Shown: positions 24,547-33,705, counted from the first letter of the stretch. The stretch: DNA of 64,000 nucleotides from Kitasatospora sp. NA04385 (GCF_013364235.1 NZ_CP054919.1:6387001-6451000), one strand, 5' to 3'. Notes: generated from the sequence alone by a model not told the origin. Program-made: numbers and translations.

Positions 24547-25451
24547 GCCTGCTCACCATCGACCGCCTCACCGTCGAACACCCCGGCGGCACCCGGGCCG
24601 TGGACGACGTCACGCTCCGGGTCGACGCCGGGCGGGCCCTCGTCCTGCTCGGCGAGTCCGGCAGCGGCAAGACCACCCTCGCCCGCGCCGTCCTCGGCCT
24701 GCCCGGACGCGGCACCACCGTCCGCGGCTCCGTCCGGCTCGGCGGCACCGAACTGCTCGGCCTGCCCGAACGCGACCTCACCCGCATCCGCGGCCGCCGC
24801 ATCGGCTACGTCCCCCAGGACCCCTCCGCCACCCTCGACCCGCTGCGCCGCATCGGCGCCCAGCTCGCCGAGGTCCTGCGCGTCCACGGCCTCGCCGCCA
24901 CCCGCCGCGCGGCCCGCACCGCCGCCATGCCCCTGCTCGCCGCCGCCGGCCTGCCCGAACCCGAACGCGCCGCGCACGCCTACCCGCACGAGCTCTCCGG
25001 CGGCCTGCGCCAACGCGCCGCGATCGCCCTCGCCATCGCCTGCGGCCCCGAACTCCTGATCGCCGACGAACCCACCACCGCCCTCGACACCCTCGTCCGG
25101 GCCCGCATCCTCGACCTCTTCACCACCCTGCGCACCGAACGCGGCCTCGCCCTGCTGCTCGTCACCCACGACCTCTCCGCCGCCGCCCGCATCGGCGACA
25201 CCGTCGCCGTCCTCGACGGGGGGCGCCTGACGGCGGTCGGCCTGGCGAAGGAACTGCTGATTCCCGACCGGGGGCCGGGGAACGGCGAGTCCGAGTTGCT
25301 GGGGGCCGGCGCCCACCGGAAAGGCCGTGCTGCTCCGGGCCCGGGAACAGAACCCGGAGCCACCGCACGCACCGGCAGTGAACCGCCCGCAGCCACGGCC
25401 CCGCCGTTCCCCGGGCCCCTGGTGTCACCCGAGGGGAAGGCCGCCCGATGA
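24543..25451 (+). CDS. ABC importer ATPase, DppD type
   Basis: 302 residues. Walker A GESGSGKTT near residue 37, Q-loop YVPQDPSATLDP, signature LSGGLRQR, Walker B LLIADEPTTALD and switch VTHDLS are all intact. The usual C-terminal oligopeptide-transporter cysteine region is replaced by a Pro/Gly/Thr-rich tail of about 45 residues from residue 255, so no Cys-rich 4Fe-4S-type domain is visible. Stop overlaps the next start (ATGA). Confidence 0.9.
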   Translation: MSLLTIDRLTVEHPGGTRAVDDVTLRVDAGRALVLLGESGSGKTTLARAVLGLPGRGTTVRGSVRLGGTELLGLPERDLTRIRGRRIGYVPQDPSATLDPLRRIGAQLAEVLRVHGLAATRRAARTAAMPLLAAAGLPEPERAAHAYPHELSGGLRQRAAIALAIACGPELLIADEPTTALDTLVRARILDLFTTLRTERGLALLLVTHDLSAAARIGDTVAVLDGGRLTAVGLAKELLIPDRGPGNGESELLGAGAHRKGRAAPGPGTEPGATARTGSEPPAATAPPFPGPLVSPEGKAAR

Positions 25452-26356
25452 GCGTCCTGTTGCGGCTCGACGCCGTCTCCAAGAGCTACGCCCACCGCCC
25501 CGCCGTCACCGACGTCACCCTGGAGGTGCGCGCGGGCGAGAGCGTCGCCCTGGTCGGGGAGTCCGGCTCCGGGAAGTCGACGCTGGCCCGGCTCGCCCTC
25601 GGACTGGTGCGCCCCGACACCGGGACGGTCGTCTTCGAGGGACGCGACCCCGCGCGCCTGCGGGCCCGCGCCGACCGGGCCGTCCGGGCCAGGCTCCAGT
25701 TCGTGCCGCAGCACCCCCGGGGCTCGCTGAACCCGGCGCTGCGCTCCGGCGACGCGGTCGGCTTCGCCCTGCGCGCCCACCGCGTCCCGCGCGGCGAACG
25801 CGCCGAGCGCACCGCCGAGTTGTTCCGCCAGGTGGGCCTCGCGCCGGAGCTGGCCCGCCGCTTCCCCCGGGAGCTCTCCGGCGGACAGCTGCAACGCGTC
25901 GCGGTGGCGCGGGCGTTGGCGACCGGCCCGGCCCTGGTGGTGTGCGACGAGCCGACCTCCGCGCTGGACCGCGACACCCAGGAGCGCCTGCTCGACCTGC
26001 TGGTCGAACTGCGCGAACGCACCGGCACCGCCTACCTGTTCGTCTCCCACGACCTCGCCGCGGTGGCCCGCTTCGCCCACCGCACGCTGGTGCTGCGCAC
26101 CGGCCGCGTGGTCGAGGAGGGCCGCACCGACCGGCTGTGGACCGACCCCGAACACCCCTACACCCGCGCTCTGTTGGAGGCGTCCGGTCCGCACGTCACC
26201 CTCCGCGCCGCCAAGACCCTCCGCACCGCCGAACGCACCGCCGAACGCGCTGCCGAACGCAGTGCCGAGCGCACCGCCGAACGCACTGCCGCACTCACCG
26301 GCGCACGCAGCGCCGAACCGAACGACCAGAACGACAAGAACGAGGAACCGACATGA
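25448..26356 (+). CDS. ABC importer ATPase, DppF type, with repeat tail
   Basis: 302 residues with intact Walker A GESGSGKST, signature LSGGQLQR, Walker B VVCDEPTSALD and VSHDLAAVA. The family core ends near residue 255 (HPYTRALLEASG). A tail of tandem RTAER/RAAER units follows, encoded by repeated 12-bp CGCACCGCCGAA-like blocks, and looks like a slippage expansion. Its stop overlaps the start of the binding protein by four bases. Confidence 0.9.
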   Translation: MSVLLRLDAVSKSYAHRPAVTDVTLEVRAGESVALVGESGSGKSTLARLALGLVRPDTGTVVFEGRDPARLRARADRAVRARLQFVPQHPRGSLNPALRSGDAVGFALRAHRVPRGERAERTAELFRQVGLAPELARRFPRELSGGQLQRVAVARALATGPALVVCDEPTSALDRDTQERLLDLLVELRERTGTAYLFVSHDLAAVARFAHRTLVLRTGRVVEEGRTDRLWTDPEHPYTRALLEASGPHVTLRAAKTLRTAERTAERAAERSAERTAERTAALTGARSAEPNDQNDKNEEPT

Positions 26357-27975
26357 CCGAGCACGCCCCCCGCCGCTTCAGAACCGCCAGAGCCGCCGCC
26401 GCTCTCGCCTCCGCCGCCGTCCTGCTGGCGGCCACCGGCTGCGCCTCCACCTCCGCGGGCAGCGACGCCGCGGGCGGCGGCGGGGGCGGGACGCTGGTGA
26501 TCGGCGCGACCGGCAAACTGCCCAACCTGGACACCGTGATCGGCGGCGCCGGCTTCGAGGGCAAGCGCCTGCTGAGCTTCCAGATCTACGAGGGCCTGAC
26601 CCGCTACGAACTGCTCAAGGACACCGACAAGCCGCCGCAGGTGACCGGCGCGCTCGCCGAGTCCTGGCAGGTCGCCCCGGACAACGTCACCTGGACCTTC
26701 ACCCTGCGCAAGGGCGTCAAGTTCCAGGACGGCACCGCCTTCGACGCCGACGCGGTGCTGTTCAACCTGCACCGGTACCTCGACAAGTCCAGCCCCGAGT
26801 ACACCGACGCGCTCGGCGCCGCCGCCAAGGAGTACGCCGGCGACATCGCCTCCTACCGCAAGACCGACGACACCCACGTCGAACTGGTCACCTCCGGCCC
26901 GAACGGGCACTTCCCGGAGGACCTCGCGCACGTGCTGATCGCCAGCCCCACCGCCGTCCGCAAGACCGGCAGCGCGAACTTCTCCCAGCACCCGGTCGGC
27001 ACCGGCCCGTTCGCCTTCTCCTCGCAGACCGAGGGCCAGCAGGTCGACCTGGTCGCCAACAAGGACTACTGGCGCGGCGCCCCCAAGCTGGAGCGGCTCG
27101 TCGTCAAGGCGCTGCCCGACCCGGCCGCCCGCACCGCCGCGCTGCGCTCCGGCGGCGTCAACTGGATCGAGTACCCGAACCCGGACGACCTGGACAGCCT
27201 GAAGGCGTCCGGCGCGCAGATCCTCTCCAACAGCTACGACCACCTCTGGTACTGGATCCTGGACACCACCAAGGGCCCGTGGGCGGACGTCCGCGTCCGG
27301 CAGGCCGCCAACTACGCCATCGACCGGCAGGCCATCGCCACCAACCTGCTGCACGGCACCGCCGACCCGGCGTTCCAGGCCGCGCCGCGCGCCACCGCCG
27401 CCTACGACCCGAGCGACGACCGCTACGGCCACGACCCGGCCAAGGCCAAGCAGTTGCTCGCCGAGGCCGGCTACCCCGACGGGTTCTCCACCTCGGTGAC
27501 CGTGCCCACCGGCGGCTCCGGCAACCTGCTGCCGGTGCCGATCACCGAGGCCCTGCAGCGCGACCTGGCCGCCGTCGGCATCAAGGTCGAGATCCGCACC
27601 ACCGACTGGACCACCCTGATCGGCGCCGAGGCCAAGGGCGAGGTCGCGCTCGGCTCCGACGCCATCGCCCAGTCCACCACGCTGTTCCAGTCCGAGGCGC
27701 TGCTGCCGCTGTTCCTCGGCTCCAAGAGCCCGTTCTGGACCGGCCACTACGCCAGCCCCAAGGTCGACGAGCTGCTCTCCACCGCCGCCGCCAACCCCGA
27801 CCGGACCGCCCGGCAGGCCGCCTACCGCACCGCGCTGCGCCAGGTCACCGAGGACGCGCCCTGGCTGTTCGTCGTCAACGACCGCAACCCGCGCGCCCTC
27901 GCCCCCACCGTGCACGGACTCGTCCAGCCGCAGTCCTGGTTCCTCGACCTCACCACGGTGCGGGTCGGCAAGTGA
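26353..27975 (+). CDS. Extracellular substrate-binding lipoprotein (SBP_bac_5 family)
   Basis: 540 residues. A lipoprotein signal ends at the lipobox LLAATGC near residue 31, so the protein is anchored outside the membrane. The body carries family 5 binding-protein patterns: ALAESWQVAPDNVTWTFTLR, GVKFQDGTAFDADAVLFNL, VGTGPFAF and the late ADVRVRQAANYAIDR. It captures the ligand and delivers it to the DppBC-like channel. The binding site does not reveal whether the ligand is a peptide or another compound. Confidence 0.92.
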   Translation: MTEHAPRRFRTARAAAALASAAVLLAATGCASTSAGSDAAGGGGGGTLVIGATGKLPNLDTVIGGAGFEGKRLLSFQIYEGLTRYELLKDTDKPPQVTGALAESWQVAPDNVTWTFTLRKGVKFQDGTAFDADAVLFNLHRYLDKSSPEYTDALGAAAKEYAGDIASYRKTDDTHVELVTSGPNGHFPEDLAHVLIASPTAVRKTGSANFSQHPVGTGPFAFSSQTEGQQVDLVANKDYWRGAPKLERLVVKALPDPAARTAALRSGGVNWIEYPNPDDLDSLKASGAQILSNSYDHLWYWILDTTKGPWADVRVRQAANYAIDRQAIATNLLHGTADPAFQAAPRATAAYDPSDDRYGHDPAKAKQLLAEAGYPDGFSTSVTVPTGGSGNLLPVPITEALQRDLAAVGIKVEIRTTDWTTLIGAEAKGEVALGSDAIAQSTTLFQSEALLPLFLGSKSPFWTGHYASPKVDELLSTAAANPDRTARQAAYRTALRQVTEDAPWLFVVNDRNPRALAPTVHGLVQPQSWFLDLTTVRVGK

Positions 27976-28009
27976 CACCCCACCCGCAGGCCGACCCGAA
28001 AGGCCCCCG

Positions 28010-29020
28010 ATGACCACCGCCCACCAGCCCGCCGCCCCGCCCGCCTGGGGCATCACCCTGCCGCTGCCCGGCCTGACCATCGACCGGCACCGCTTCCTGG
28101 TCGAACGGCTCCCCGACCTCGGCTACAGCGACGTGTGGAGCGCCGAGGGCGGCGGCACCGACGCCTTCACCCCGCTGGCCGCCACCGCCGCCTGGGCCCC
28201 GCACCTGCGGATCGCCACCGGCATCGTCCCCGTGCACACCCGCGGGCCCGCCGTGCTCGCCCAGACCGCCGCCACGCTCGCCCAACTCTCCTCCGGCGGC
28301 GTCCTGCTGGGCATCGGCGCGTCCGTGCCCGCGCACGTCACCGACATCAACGGCATCCCGTTCGACGAGCCCTTCAAGCGCACCCGGGACGTGCTGCGCT
28401 TCCTCACCGCCGCGCTGCGCGGCGAACACGTCGCCGGCGACTTCGACACCTTCTCGATCACCGGCTACCGGCTGCCCCACCCGCCCGCCGACCCGGTCAA
28501 GGTCATCCTCGGCGCGCTGCGCCCCGGCATGCTCCGGCTCGGCTTCACCGAGGGGGACGGCGCCATCACCAACCTGCTGCGCGCCCAGGACCTGCCCAAG
28601 GTGCTGGACGCGGTCGGCCCGCAGCCGCCCGGCAAGGAACTCGTCGTCAAGGTGTTCGTCTGCCCCACCGAGGACACCGCGTACGCGCACCGCGCCAGCC
28701 GGCCCTTCCTGGCCTGGATCCTCAACCGCGAGCCCTACCGCAAGTTCCACCAGTGGCTCGGCAACGGCGAACTGCTCGCCGACACCCACAAGCGCTGGGC
28801 CGACGGCGACCACGAGGGCGCCCAGCGCGCCCTGCCCGACGAGGTCGTCGACGCGCTGTTCCTGCACGGCTCGCCCGAGGAGTGCCGCGAGCAGATCCTG
28901 CGCTACCAGCAGCCCGGCGTCACCGCCATCCAGCTGTACGTCTCGCTGCCGCCCGAGGTGTTCACCAGCCGCACCCGGCTGCTCGACACCCTCGCCCGGC
29001 TCGGGCCCGTCGCCCGGTGA
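28010..29020 (+). CDS. LLM-class flavin-dependent oxidoreductase (1)
   Basis: 336 residues of the luciferase-like TIM barrel family: WGITLPLPGLTIDRH start, YSDVWSAEGGGTDAFTPL, LRIATGIVPVHTRGPAVLA, and SSGGVLLGIGAS, the usual flavin/F420-binding segment. Members oxidise substrates with FMNH2 or reduced F420. Located 34 bases after the importer binding protein, so probably co-transcribed; it may act on the imported compound. Confidence 0.85.
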   Translation: MTTAHQPAAPPAWGITLPLPGLTIDRHRFLVERLPDLGYSDVWSAEGGGTDAFTPLAATAAWAPHLRIATGIVPVHTRGPAVLAQTAATLAQLSSGGVLLGIGASVPAHVTDINGIPFDEPFKRTRDVLRFLTAALRGEHVAGDFDTFSITGYRLPHPPADPVKVILGALRPGMLRLGFTEGDGAITNLLRAQDLPKVLDAVGPQPPGKELVVKVFVCPTEDTAYAHRASRPFLAWILNREPYRKFHQWLGNGELLADTHKRWADGDHEGAQRALPDEVVDALFLHGSPEECREQILRYQQPGVTAIQLYVSLPPEVFTSRTRLLDTLARLGPVAR

Positions 29021-29117
29021 GCTGTCCGGCCCCCTGTCCACCGGCGGGCCGCCGTCACCCGGCGGCCCGCCCACCGCCCCGCGTCCACCGCCCCACGCCC
29101 GCACCGGAGTCGACCCG

Positions 29118-30203
29118 ATGGAACTCGAACTGCGCGGCGGCGTCCGCGCCGCCCCCGTGGCCGGCCGCACCGCCGCCGAACGCCAGGCCCTGCGCTGGGC
29201 CCCCGACCCACGCGAACGCACCGCCGACCCCGCCCACATCGCCCGCACCGCCAGGGAGCTGGAAGAGGACGGCCTCGACTCCGCCCTCGTCGTCCAGTCC
29301 TCCTCCTGGCCCGACCCGTGGGCCGTCGCCGGCTGGGCGCTGGCCGCCACCACCCGGCTGCGGATCGCCGCCGCCCACCGCATCGGCACCACCTCGCCCA
29401 CCGCCGCCGCCCGCACCCTCGCCACCCTCGACCGGCTCTCCGGCGGACGGATCAGCGCCCACCTGATCATCGGCTCCAGCGACGCCGACGTCGCCCGCGA
29501 CGGCGACACCCTCCCCAAGGCCGAGCGCTACCGCCGCGCCGACGAGTACCTCTCGCTGCTCACCCGCTACCTCGCCGCCGAGGAGGACCTCGACCACCAC
29601 GGCGAGTACTACACCGTCCGCGCCGCCCGCAGCGGCCTGCGCCCCGCCCCCGGCAGCGAACTGCTCTCCTTCGGCGGCTCCTCCCCGGCCGGCGTCGACC
29701 TCGCCGCCCGCTACGCCCAGGTCTACGCCGTCCCGCCGCGCCCGCTGCCCGACACCCGGCTGCGGATCGCCGCGGCCCGCGCCGCCGCCGCCCGGCACGG
29801 CCGCACCCTGCGGATCTGGCGGCACGTCACCGTCGTCCTCGCCGACACCGACAGCGACGCCCAGCAGCACCTGCGCCGGCTGCGCCGCGACGCCCTGCGC
29901 CTGACCTCAGGACCCGACGCCGCCCGCTACCACGACGCCGTCGCCCTCGACCGCGACCGCGAACGCGGCACCGCCGACCCCGACGCCGCGGGCGCCCAGG
30001 TCGCCGCCTACGTCCGCCGCTCGCTGGCCGGCGCCTACACCGGCTCCCCGGCCACCGTCGCCGCCCGCATCCACCTGCTGCGCTCCGCCGGCGTCGACAT
30101 CGTCCAACTCGACCTCCCGGTCGAGACCGACCACGACCGCGCCCTGCGCCGCGCCCTGGTCACCCAGCTGCGCGACCCCGCCCCGCTGCGCCGCGCCTGG
30201 TGA
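29118..30203 (+). CDS. LLM-class flavin-dependent oxidoreductase (2), SsuD-like
   Basis: 361 residues. Alkanesulfonate-monooxygenase-like features include ARELEEDGLDSALVVQSSSWPDPW, RLRIAAAHRIGTTSPTAAAR, LDRLSGGRISAHLIIGSSD and KAERYRRADEYLSLL (each shorter than family length, colinear). SsuD enzymes cleave C-S bonds of sulfonates with FMNH2. Two LLM enzymes behind one importer are typical of sulfur or carbon scavenging operons. No flavin reductase is in this operon. It ends convergently, three bases before the next minus-strand stop. Confidence 0.83.
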   Translation: MELELRGGVRAAPVAGRTAAERQALRWAPDPRERTADPAHIARTARELEEDGLDSALVVQSSSWPDPWAVAGWALAATTRLRIAAAHRIGTTSPTAAARTLATLDRLSGGRISAHLIIGSSDADVARDGDTLPKAERYRRADEYLSLLTRYLAAEEDLDHHGEYYTVRAARSGLRPAPGSELLSFGGSSPAGVDLAARYAQVYAVPPRPLPDTRLRIAAARAAAARHGRTLRIWRHVTVVLADTDSDAQQHLRRLRRDALRLTSGPDAARYHDAVALDRDRERGTADPDAAGAQVAAYVRRSLAGAYTGSPATVAARIHLLRSAGVDIVQLDLPVETDHDRALRRALVTQLRDPAPLRRAW

Positions 30204-30206
30204 CGC

Positions 30207-30677
30207 TCACCCCCGCGCCACGGACACCTCGTTGGCGCGCACCACCAGCCGCCAGACGTCGTCCGCCTCCTCGCCCCGGGCGTCGATCACGCCGTCCAGC
30301 ACGTGGTCGAAGGTGAACCCCCCGAACCCCGGCTCGCCCGCGGCCCGGGCCCCGGGCCGCAGGAAGTGCTCCACCAGGTAGGCCATCCACTCGGCCGCGC
30401 CGTAGAACTTCTCGCCCCCGTTCCAGCCGATCGCGGCCCCGTCCCCGGTCGGCTCCCACTTGCACCACAGACCGGGCTGACCCGCCGGGGGCCTGTTGTG
30501 GTGGCGGACGTCCGGGTCGACGCCCTGCCCCGCGTAGCCGGTGCCGTCGACGAAGTACGGGCCGCGGTCGCGGTCCATCCGCCGGGTGCCCGCGAACTTC
30601 CGCAGGTAGGCGATCTCGTGCGCGTTGAGCGGCGGTTCGACGGCGATCTCGCCGGTGAAGACGGTCTGGTAACCCAT
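30207..30677 (-). CDS. Hypothetical protein, 156 residues
   Basis: I do not recognise a family. It is a soluble, acidic protein with aromatic-rich stretches (GYQTVFTGEIAVEPPL near the start; GLWCKWEPTGDGAAIGW; EWMAYLVEHFL). Similar YQTVFTGE-type openings occur in actinobacterial and phage-linked hypothetical proteins, but I cannot name one with confidence. ATG 30677 is preferred over GTG 30686. It converges on the LLM oxidoreductase gene. Confidence 0.7.
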   Translation of the reverse strand: MGYQTVFTGEIAVEPPLNAHEIAYLRKFAGTRRMDRDRGPYFVDGTGYAGQGVDPDVRHHNRPPAGQPGLWCKWEPTGDGAAIGWNGGEKFYGAAEWMAYLVEHFLRPGARAAGEPGFGGFTFDHVLDGVIDARGEEADDVWRLVVRANEVSVARG

Positions 30678-30798
30678 GCCGGGCACGCTAGCCCCACCCG
30701 CCGACAGACCCGCCCGCCGAACACCGGAGCCCCGGGCGGGAGTCGGGAACGGCCTTCCGGTCGCCCGACCCCCGTCCGGGGCTCCGTCGTACCGGAGG

Positions 30799-31029
30799 TC
30801 AGACCTCGCCGAAGGCGCCGCGCGCGGCGGCCGTCGCGAAGTTCCGCCACGCGGTGGGAGTGAGGCCGAGGGCCGGTCCCTCGGGGTTCTTGCTGTCGCG
30901 GACGAAGACCAGGCCGTGGGCGGCCTCGAAGTCGCGGGTCAGCTCAACGCACTCCCCGCCGCCCCCGCTGTAGCTGGACTTGTGCCACGCGGCGGCGCGC
31001 AGTGCCGCGGCGCTGGGGCTGGTCACCAT
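30799..31029 (-). CDS. DUF397 protein
   Basis: 76 residues of the DUF397 family: AAWHKSSYSGGGGECVELTR, then VFVRDSKNPEGPALGLTPTAWRNF. These small proteins are encoded beside XRE-DUF5753 regulators in Streptomyces and act with them (BldB/WhiJ-type pairs are the known example). ATG 31029 is preceded by GGAGAGG and lies inside the 3' end of the XRE gene, an unusually long 86-bp overlap. Confidence 0.9.
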   Translation of the reverse strand: MVTSPSAAALRAAAWHKSSYSGGGGECVELTRDFEAAHGLVFVRDSKNPEGPALGLTPTAWRNFATAAARGAFGEV

Positions 31030-31855
31030 GCTGGAATCCTCTCCGGAGCTTGCGGATCGTGGCCACCGAGTCCGCCTGGGACAGGGCTTCCACCTGGAAG
31101 AGATCGTAATCCGTGTTCCACGTCGTCACGGTGTCAGGATCCCTTGTCAGATAACCGCGTTGAGGTGTCTCGGTGTACCCCAGCAGCTCGCGATCCGGCA
31201 TGGCGAGCAGGCCCATGAAGTGGGTGAAGGGCCGGAGTGCTCCCCGCTCGAACGGCATCACCTGGAGCACCACCTTCGGGTGTTCCGCGAGCGCGAGCAG
31301 GTGGTCGAGCTGCCGGGCCATCACCTGCGGGTCGCCGATCACGGTGCGCAGGCAGCTCTCGTCCAGCACGACGTGCAGCCGCGGCCCGTCCGGCTGTTCG
31401 AGCGGAGCCTGCCGGACCATCACGACCCGCACCCGCTCCTCGGCCTGCTCGGCCGTGATGCTGCCGCGCGCCACGTAGCCCGCCTCCACCGCCGAGGCGT
31501 ACTCCTCGGTCTGCACCAAGCCCGGGACCAGACCCGCCTTGAACAGCCGGATCAGCCGGGCCTTCGCCTCCAGCACGATGTACTCCGGGAAGCCCTCGAC
31601 CAGCGAGGTGTGCCCCAGCAGGTACCAGGTGCTCTCCAGCGTCCCGACGGCGTCCAGCGCCTTGTCCGCCGCCCGGACGAACGAGGAGGGCGGCACCCGC
31701 TTCCCGTTCTCGATCATCGAGATGTACGCACCGGTGTAGTTGACCATGTACCCCAGCTCGTCCTGGCTGAGGCGCGCCCGGTTGCGCAGCTCGCGCAGCT
31801 GCCAGCCGAAGGTCGCGAGCGGACTTGATGCAGGATCAAGCTTGTTGATTCGCAC
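30944..31855 (-). CDS. XRE regulator with DUF5753 domain
   Basis: 303 residues. The N-terminal HTH is clear (FGWQLRELRNRARLSQDELG, then YTGAYISMIENGKR); DUF5753 follows (LFKAGLVPGLVQTEEYASAV, ITAEQAEERVRVVMVRQ, LHVVLDESCLR, HPKVVLQVMPFERGA). The core ends near the ATIRKLRR segment; the frame then runs 30 residues further into Arg/Gln-rich sequence over the DUF397 start, which may be a genuine overlap or the result of an old indel. GTG 31855 follows GGGGGA. The 264-bp divergent region upstream is comparatively AT-rich and should hold promoters for both directions. Confidence 0.88.
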   Translation of the reverse strand: MRINKLDPASSPLATFGWQLRELRNRARLSQDELGYMVNYTGAYISMIENGKRVPPSSFVRAADKALDAVGTLESTWYLLGHTSLVEGFPEYIVLEAKARLIRLFKAGLVPGLVQTEEYASAVEAGYVARGSITAEQAEERVRVVMVRQAPLEQPDGPRLHVVLDESCLRTVIGDPQVMARQLDHLLALAEHPKVVLQVMPFERGALRPFTHFMGLLAMPDRELLGYTETPQRGYLTRDPDTVTTWNTDYDLFQVEALSQADSVATIRKLRRGFQHGDQPQRRGTARRRVAQVQLQRGRRGVR

Positions 31856-32119
31856 GGTAGTTCCCCCACTCAAACAGGCGAAGGCGCTGATCTGAACTGC
31901 CGCCGATCGTAACTGCCGAAGTGGGTTCCCCAGCCCCGCTGCTGAAAAAACTGACGACCTGTTGGATAGCCGCAATCCCCCCGCACCACCCCAACGCCGG
32001 GGGCGTGCGCCTCCGGGGCCAAGTCGGTTTCCCGTTCCCGCAACTGTGATCCCTTGACCCTGGTGTTGCGGCTTCAGCAGTATCGAACGAGGCACAGTCG
32101 AGCAGGGAGGGGAGCGGCG

Positions 32120-32326
32120 ATGCAGCTGACCAGGCTCGTGGGCGAGTGCGAGAAAGGCACTTGCCCCACGGTCTACGGCGTGGACGGGACGGGGGACTTG
32201 ATCGTGCAGGGGTACGTCGTGGACGACCAGGAGGCGCTGGAAGCCATCAGGCCCCCGGCGGGTGAAGCCGTCGTACGTATTCCCGCATCGCTGATTCGGA
32301 GGCTTGTAGATGCGCATCTCGGGTGA
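32120..32326 (+). CDS. Small Cys-pair protein, cassette copy A
   Basis: 68 residues: a CEKGTCPTVY motif near residue 10, a short strand-rich middle (LIVQGYVVDD) and a C-terminal helix (PASLIRRLVDAHL). Paralogous in layout to the 63-residue protein at 33706 (CDEGDCPTLY, LVVQGEWITD, PVELIRKAVRDGL). Always followed here by DUF6879 and XRE-DUF5753 genes. GGAGGGGAG precedes the ATG at 32120. Function unknown. Confidence 0.8.
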   Translation: MQLTRLVGECEKGTCPTVYGVDGTGDLIVQGYVVDDQEALEAIRPPAGEAVVRIPASLIRRLVDAHLG

Positions 32327-32831
32327 GGAATTCGGAAACCTGTTCACCGACTTCCAGCGGGAAGCTTTTCGTTTGGAGACGTTGGACGACTACACCGGCT
32401 CGTCGAAGGCCGAGAGCATCCGGGCGTTCCTTGCCGGCGAGCCGCAGCCGGAGGATTACAACCAGGAGTGGGCCGACGAGGTCCGGGCCAACGTGCAGGC
32501 GGGCAAGCGCATGTACCGGGTGCACGTCCTCTCGCGGCCGTTGACCTCGTACCTCCGGTTCGAACTCGGCTGGGGGTACACGAAGAACGCCCGTTCCGGC
32601 GAGGAGTTCTTCATCCTCGACACCACTGACGAGCCGAACCCTGTGGAGGGCGTTCCCGACTTCTGGGCCTTCGACGAGACCACGGTGGTCACCATGGAGT
32701 ACGGGCCGGGTGGATCGTTTGTCGGGGCGGACATGCAGCCGAGCGCGGCCGAGTACCTGGAGTACCGGGACACGGCGCTCGCGCACGCCGTGCCGTTCGC
32801 CGAGTGGTGGGAGCGGTACGGCAGCGAGTGA
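32310..32831 (+). CDS. DUF6879 protein, cassette copy A
   Basis: 173 residues with the family pattern FQREAFRLETLDDY, AFLAGEPQPED, RMYRVHVLSRPLTSYLRFEL, GEEFFILDT, DFWAFDE and AHAVPFAEWW. Its gene starts inside the small Cys-pair gene (17-bp overlap) with GGAGG in place, and its stop overlaps the regulator start (GTGA). DUF6879 proteins are linked to XRE-DUF5753 regulators throughout streptomycetes; their role is unknown, possibly modulating the regulator. Confidence 0.87.
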   Translation: MRISGEEFGNLFTDFQREAFRLETLDDYTGSSKAESIRAFLAGEPQPEDYNQEWADEVRANVQAGKRMYRVHVLSRPLTSYLRFELGWGYTKNARSGEEFFILDTTDEPNPVEGVPDFWAFDETTVVTMEYGPGGSFVGADMQPSAAEYLEYRDTALAHAVPFAEWWERYGSE

Positions 32832-33658
32832 ACGGCGTCGATCTGGGGAGAGCGCTGCGGGAACTCCGGGAGGCCAGCGGGAAGGAGGCCAAAGCGGTGG
32901 CCCGCAGCGCTCTCATGTCTCCGAGCAAGCTGAGCAAGATCATGAATGGCAAGGCGGCTCCGAGCGTCACGGACGTGGAGCGCATCCTGGCCGCGCTCGA
33001 AGTTCCACCGGAGGTCTCGGCGCAGTTGGTGGAAGCAGCCCGCGTCGTGGCCACGGAGGCGACGGCGTGGCGCCTCTACCGGCGGACGGGGTTGCACCGG
33101 CACCAGGAGGAGATCCGGGCGGTGGAGTCCCAGGCGGAGTCCGTCCGGGTCTTCCAGGCCTCGTGCGTACCGGGGCTCCTCCAGTCCCCGGAGTACGTCC
33201 GGGCGATCCTGCGGAATTCCGAACTCTCCGATGAATCCCTGGAGAAGATGCTTGGTGCGCGGCTGCGCCGACAGGAGGCCCTCTACGAGACCCGCCGGAG
33301 TTTCCGTTTCCTGATCACCGAATCGGTCCTCCGGTGGAGGCTGGTCCGGCCCGTGATGATGGCGGTGCAACTCGACCGGTTGGTGACGGTGTCGAGGCTG
33401 CCGAACGTCGCCATCGGGGTGGTGCCGCTGGGCGTTCGGATGCCGGAGCCGCCGACGTGTTCATTCGTCCTCTTCGACGCGAGGATGGCGGTCGTTGAGA
33501 TCCCCCACGCCGAGGTGACGACCAGGGAGCCCCGGGACGTCGAACAGTACGTTCGAAAGTTCGAGGCATTCGAACAGGTGGCTCAGGTCGGTGACGCGAT
33601 GAGAGACCTGGTCGAGGGCATTCGGGACGAGTTCTTGCGGGAACGGGAAACCGGCTAG
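32828..33658 (+). CDS. XRE-DUF5753 regulator, cassette copy A
   Basis: 276 residues. HTH: LGRALRELREASGKEAKAVA, MSPSKLSKIMNGKAAPS; DUF5753: RVFQASCVPGLLQSPEYVRA, LRRQEALYETRRSFRFLITE, VAIGVVPLGVRM, VRKFEAFEQVA. About 60% similar by eye to copy B at 34405. Its last 16 codons and the bases following are identical at nucleotide level to those of copy B, although the rest has diverged. Confidence 0.9.
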   Translation: MNGVDLGRALRELREASGKEAKAVARSALMSPSKLSKIMNGKAAPSVTDVERILAALEVPPEVSAQLVEAARVVATEATAWRLYRRTGLHRHQEEIRAVESQAESVRVFQASCVPGLLQSPEYVRAILRNSELSDESLEKMLGARLRRQEALYETRRSFRFLITESVLRWRLVRPVMMAVQLDRLVTVSRLPNVAIGVVPLGVRMPEPPTCSFVLFDARMAVVEIPHAEVTTREPRDVEQYVRKFEAFEQVAQVGDAMRDLVEGIRDEFLRERETG

Positions 33659-33673
33659 AGCGCCTTTCCGGTC
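33608..33673 (+). repeat. 66-bp perfect direct repeat, copy 1
   Basis: Spans the last 16 codons, stop and 15 bases beyond the first regulator gene; identical over 66 of 66 bases to 35185-35250. Starts CTGGTCGAGGGCATTCGGGA and ends CGCCTTTCCGGTC. The two copies bound the second cassette like recombination endpoints. Confidence 0.95.
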
Positions 33674-33705
33674 CGGCTGCGGCATCCGGCAACGAGGGGG
33701 CGACT

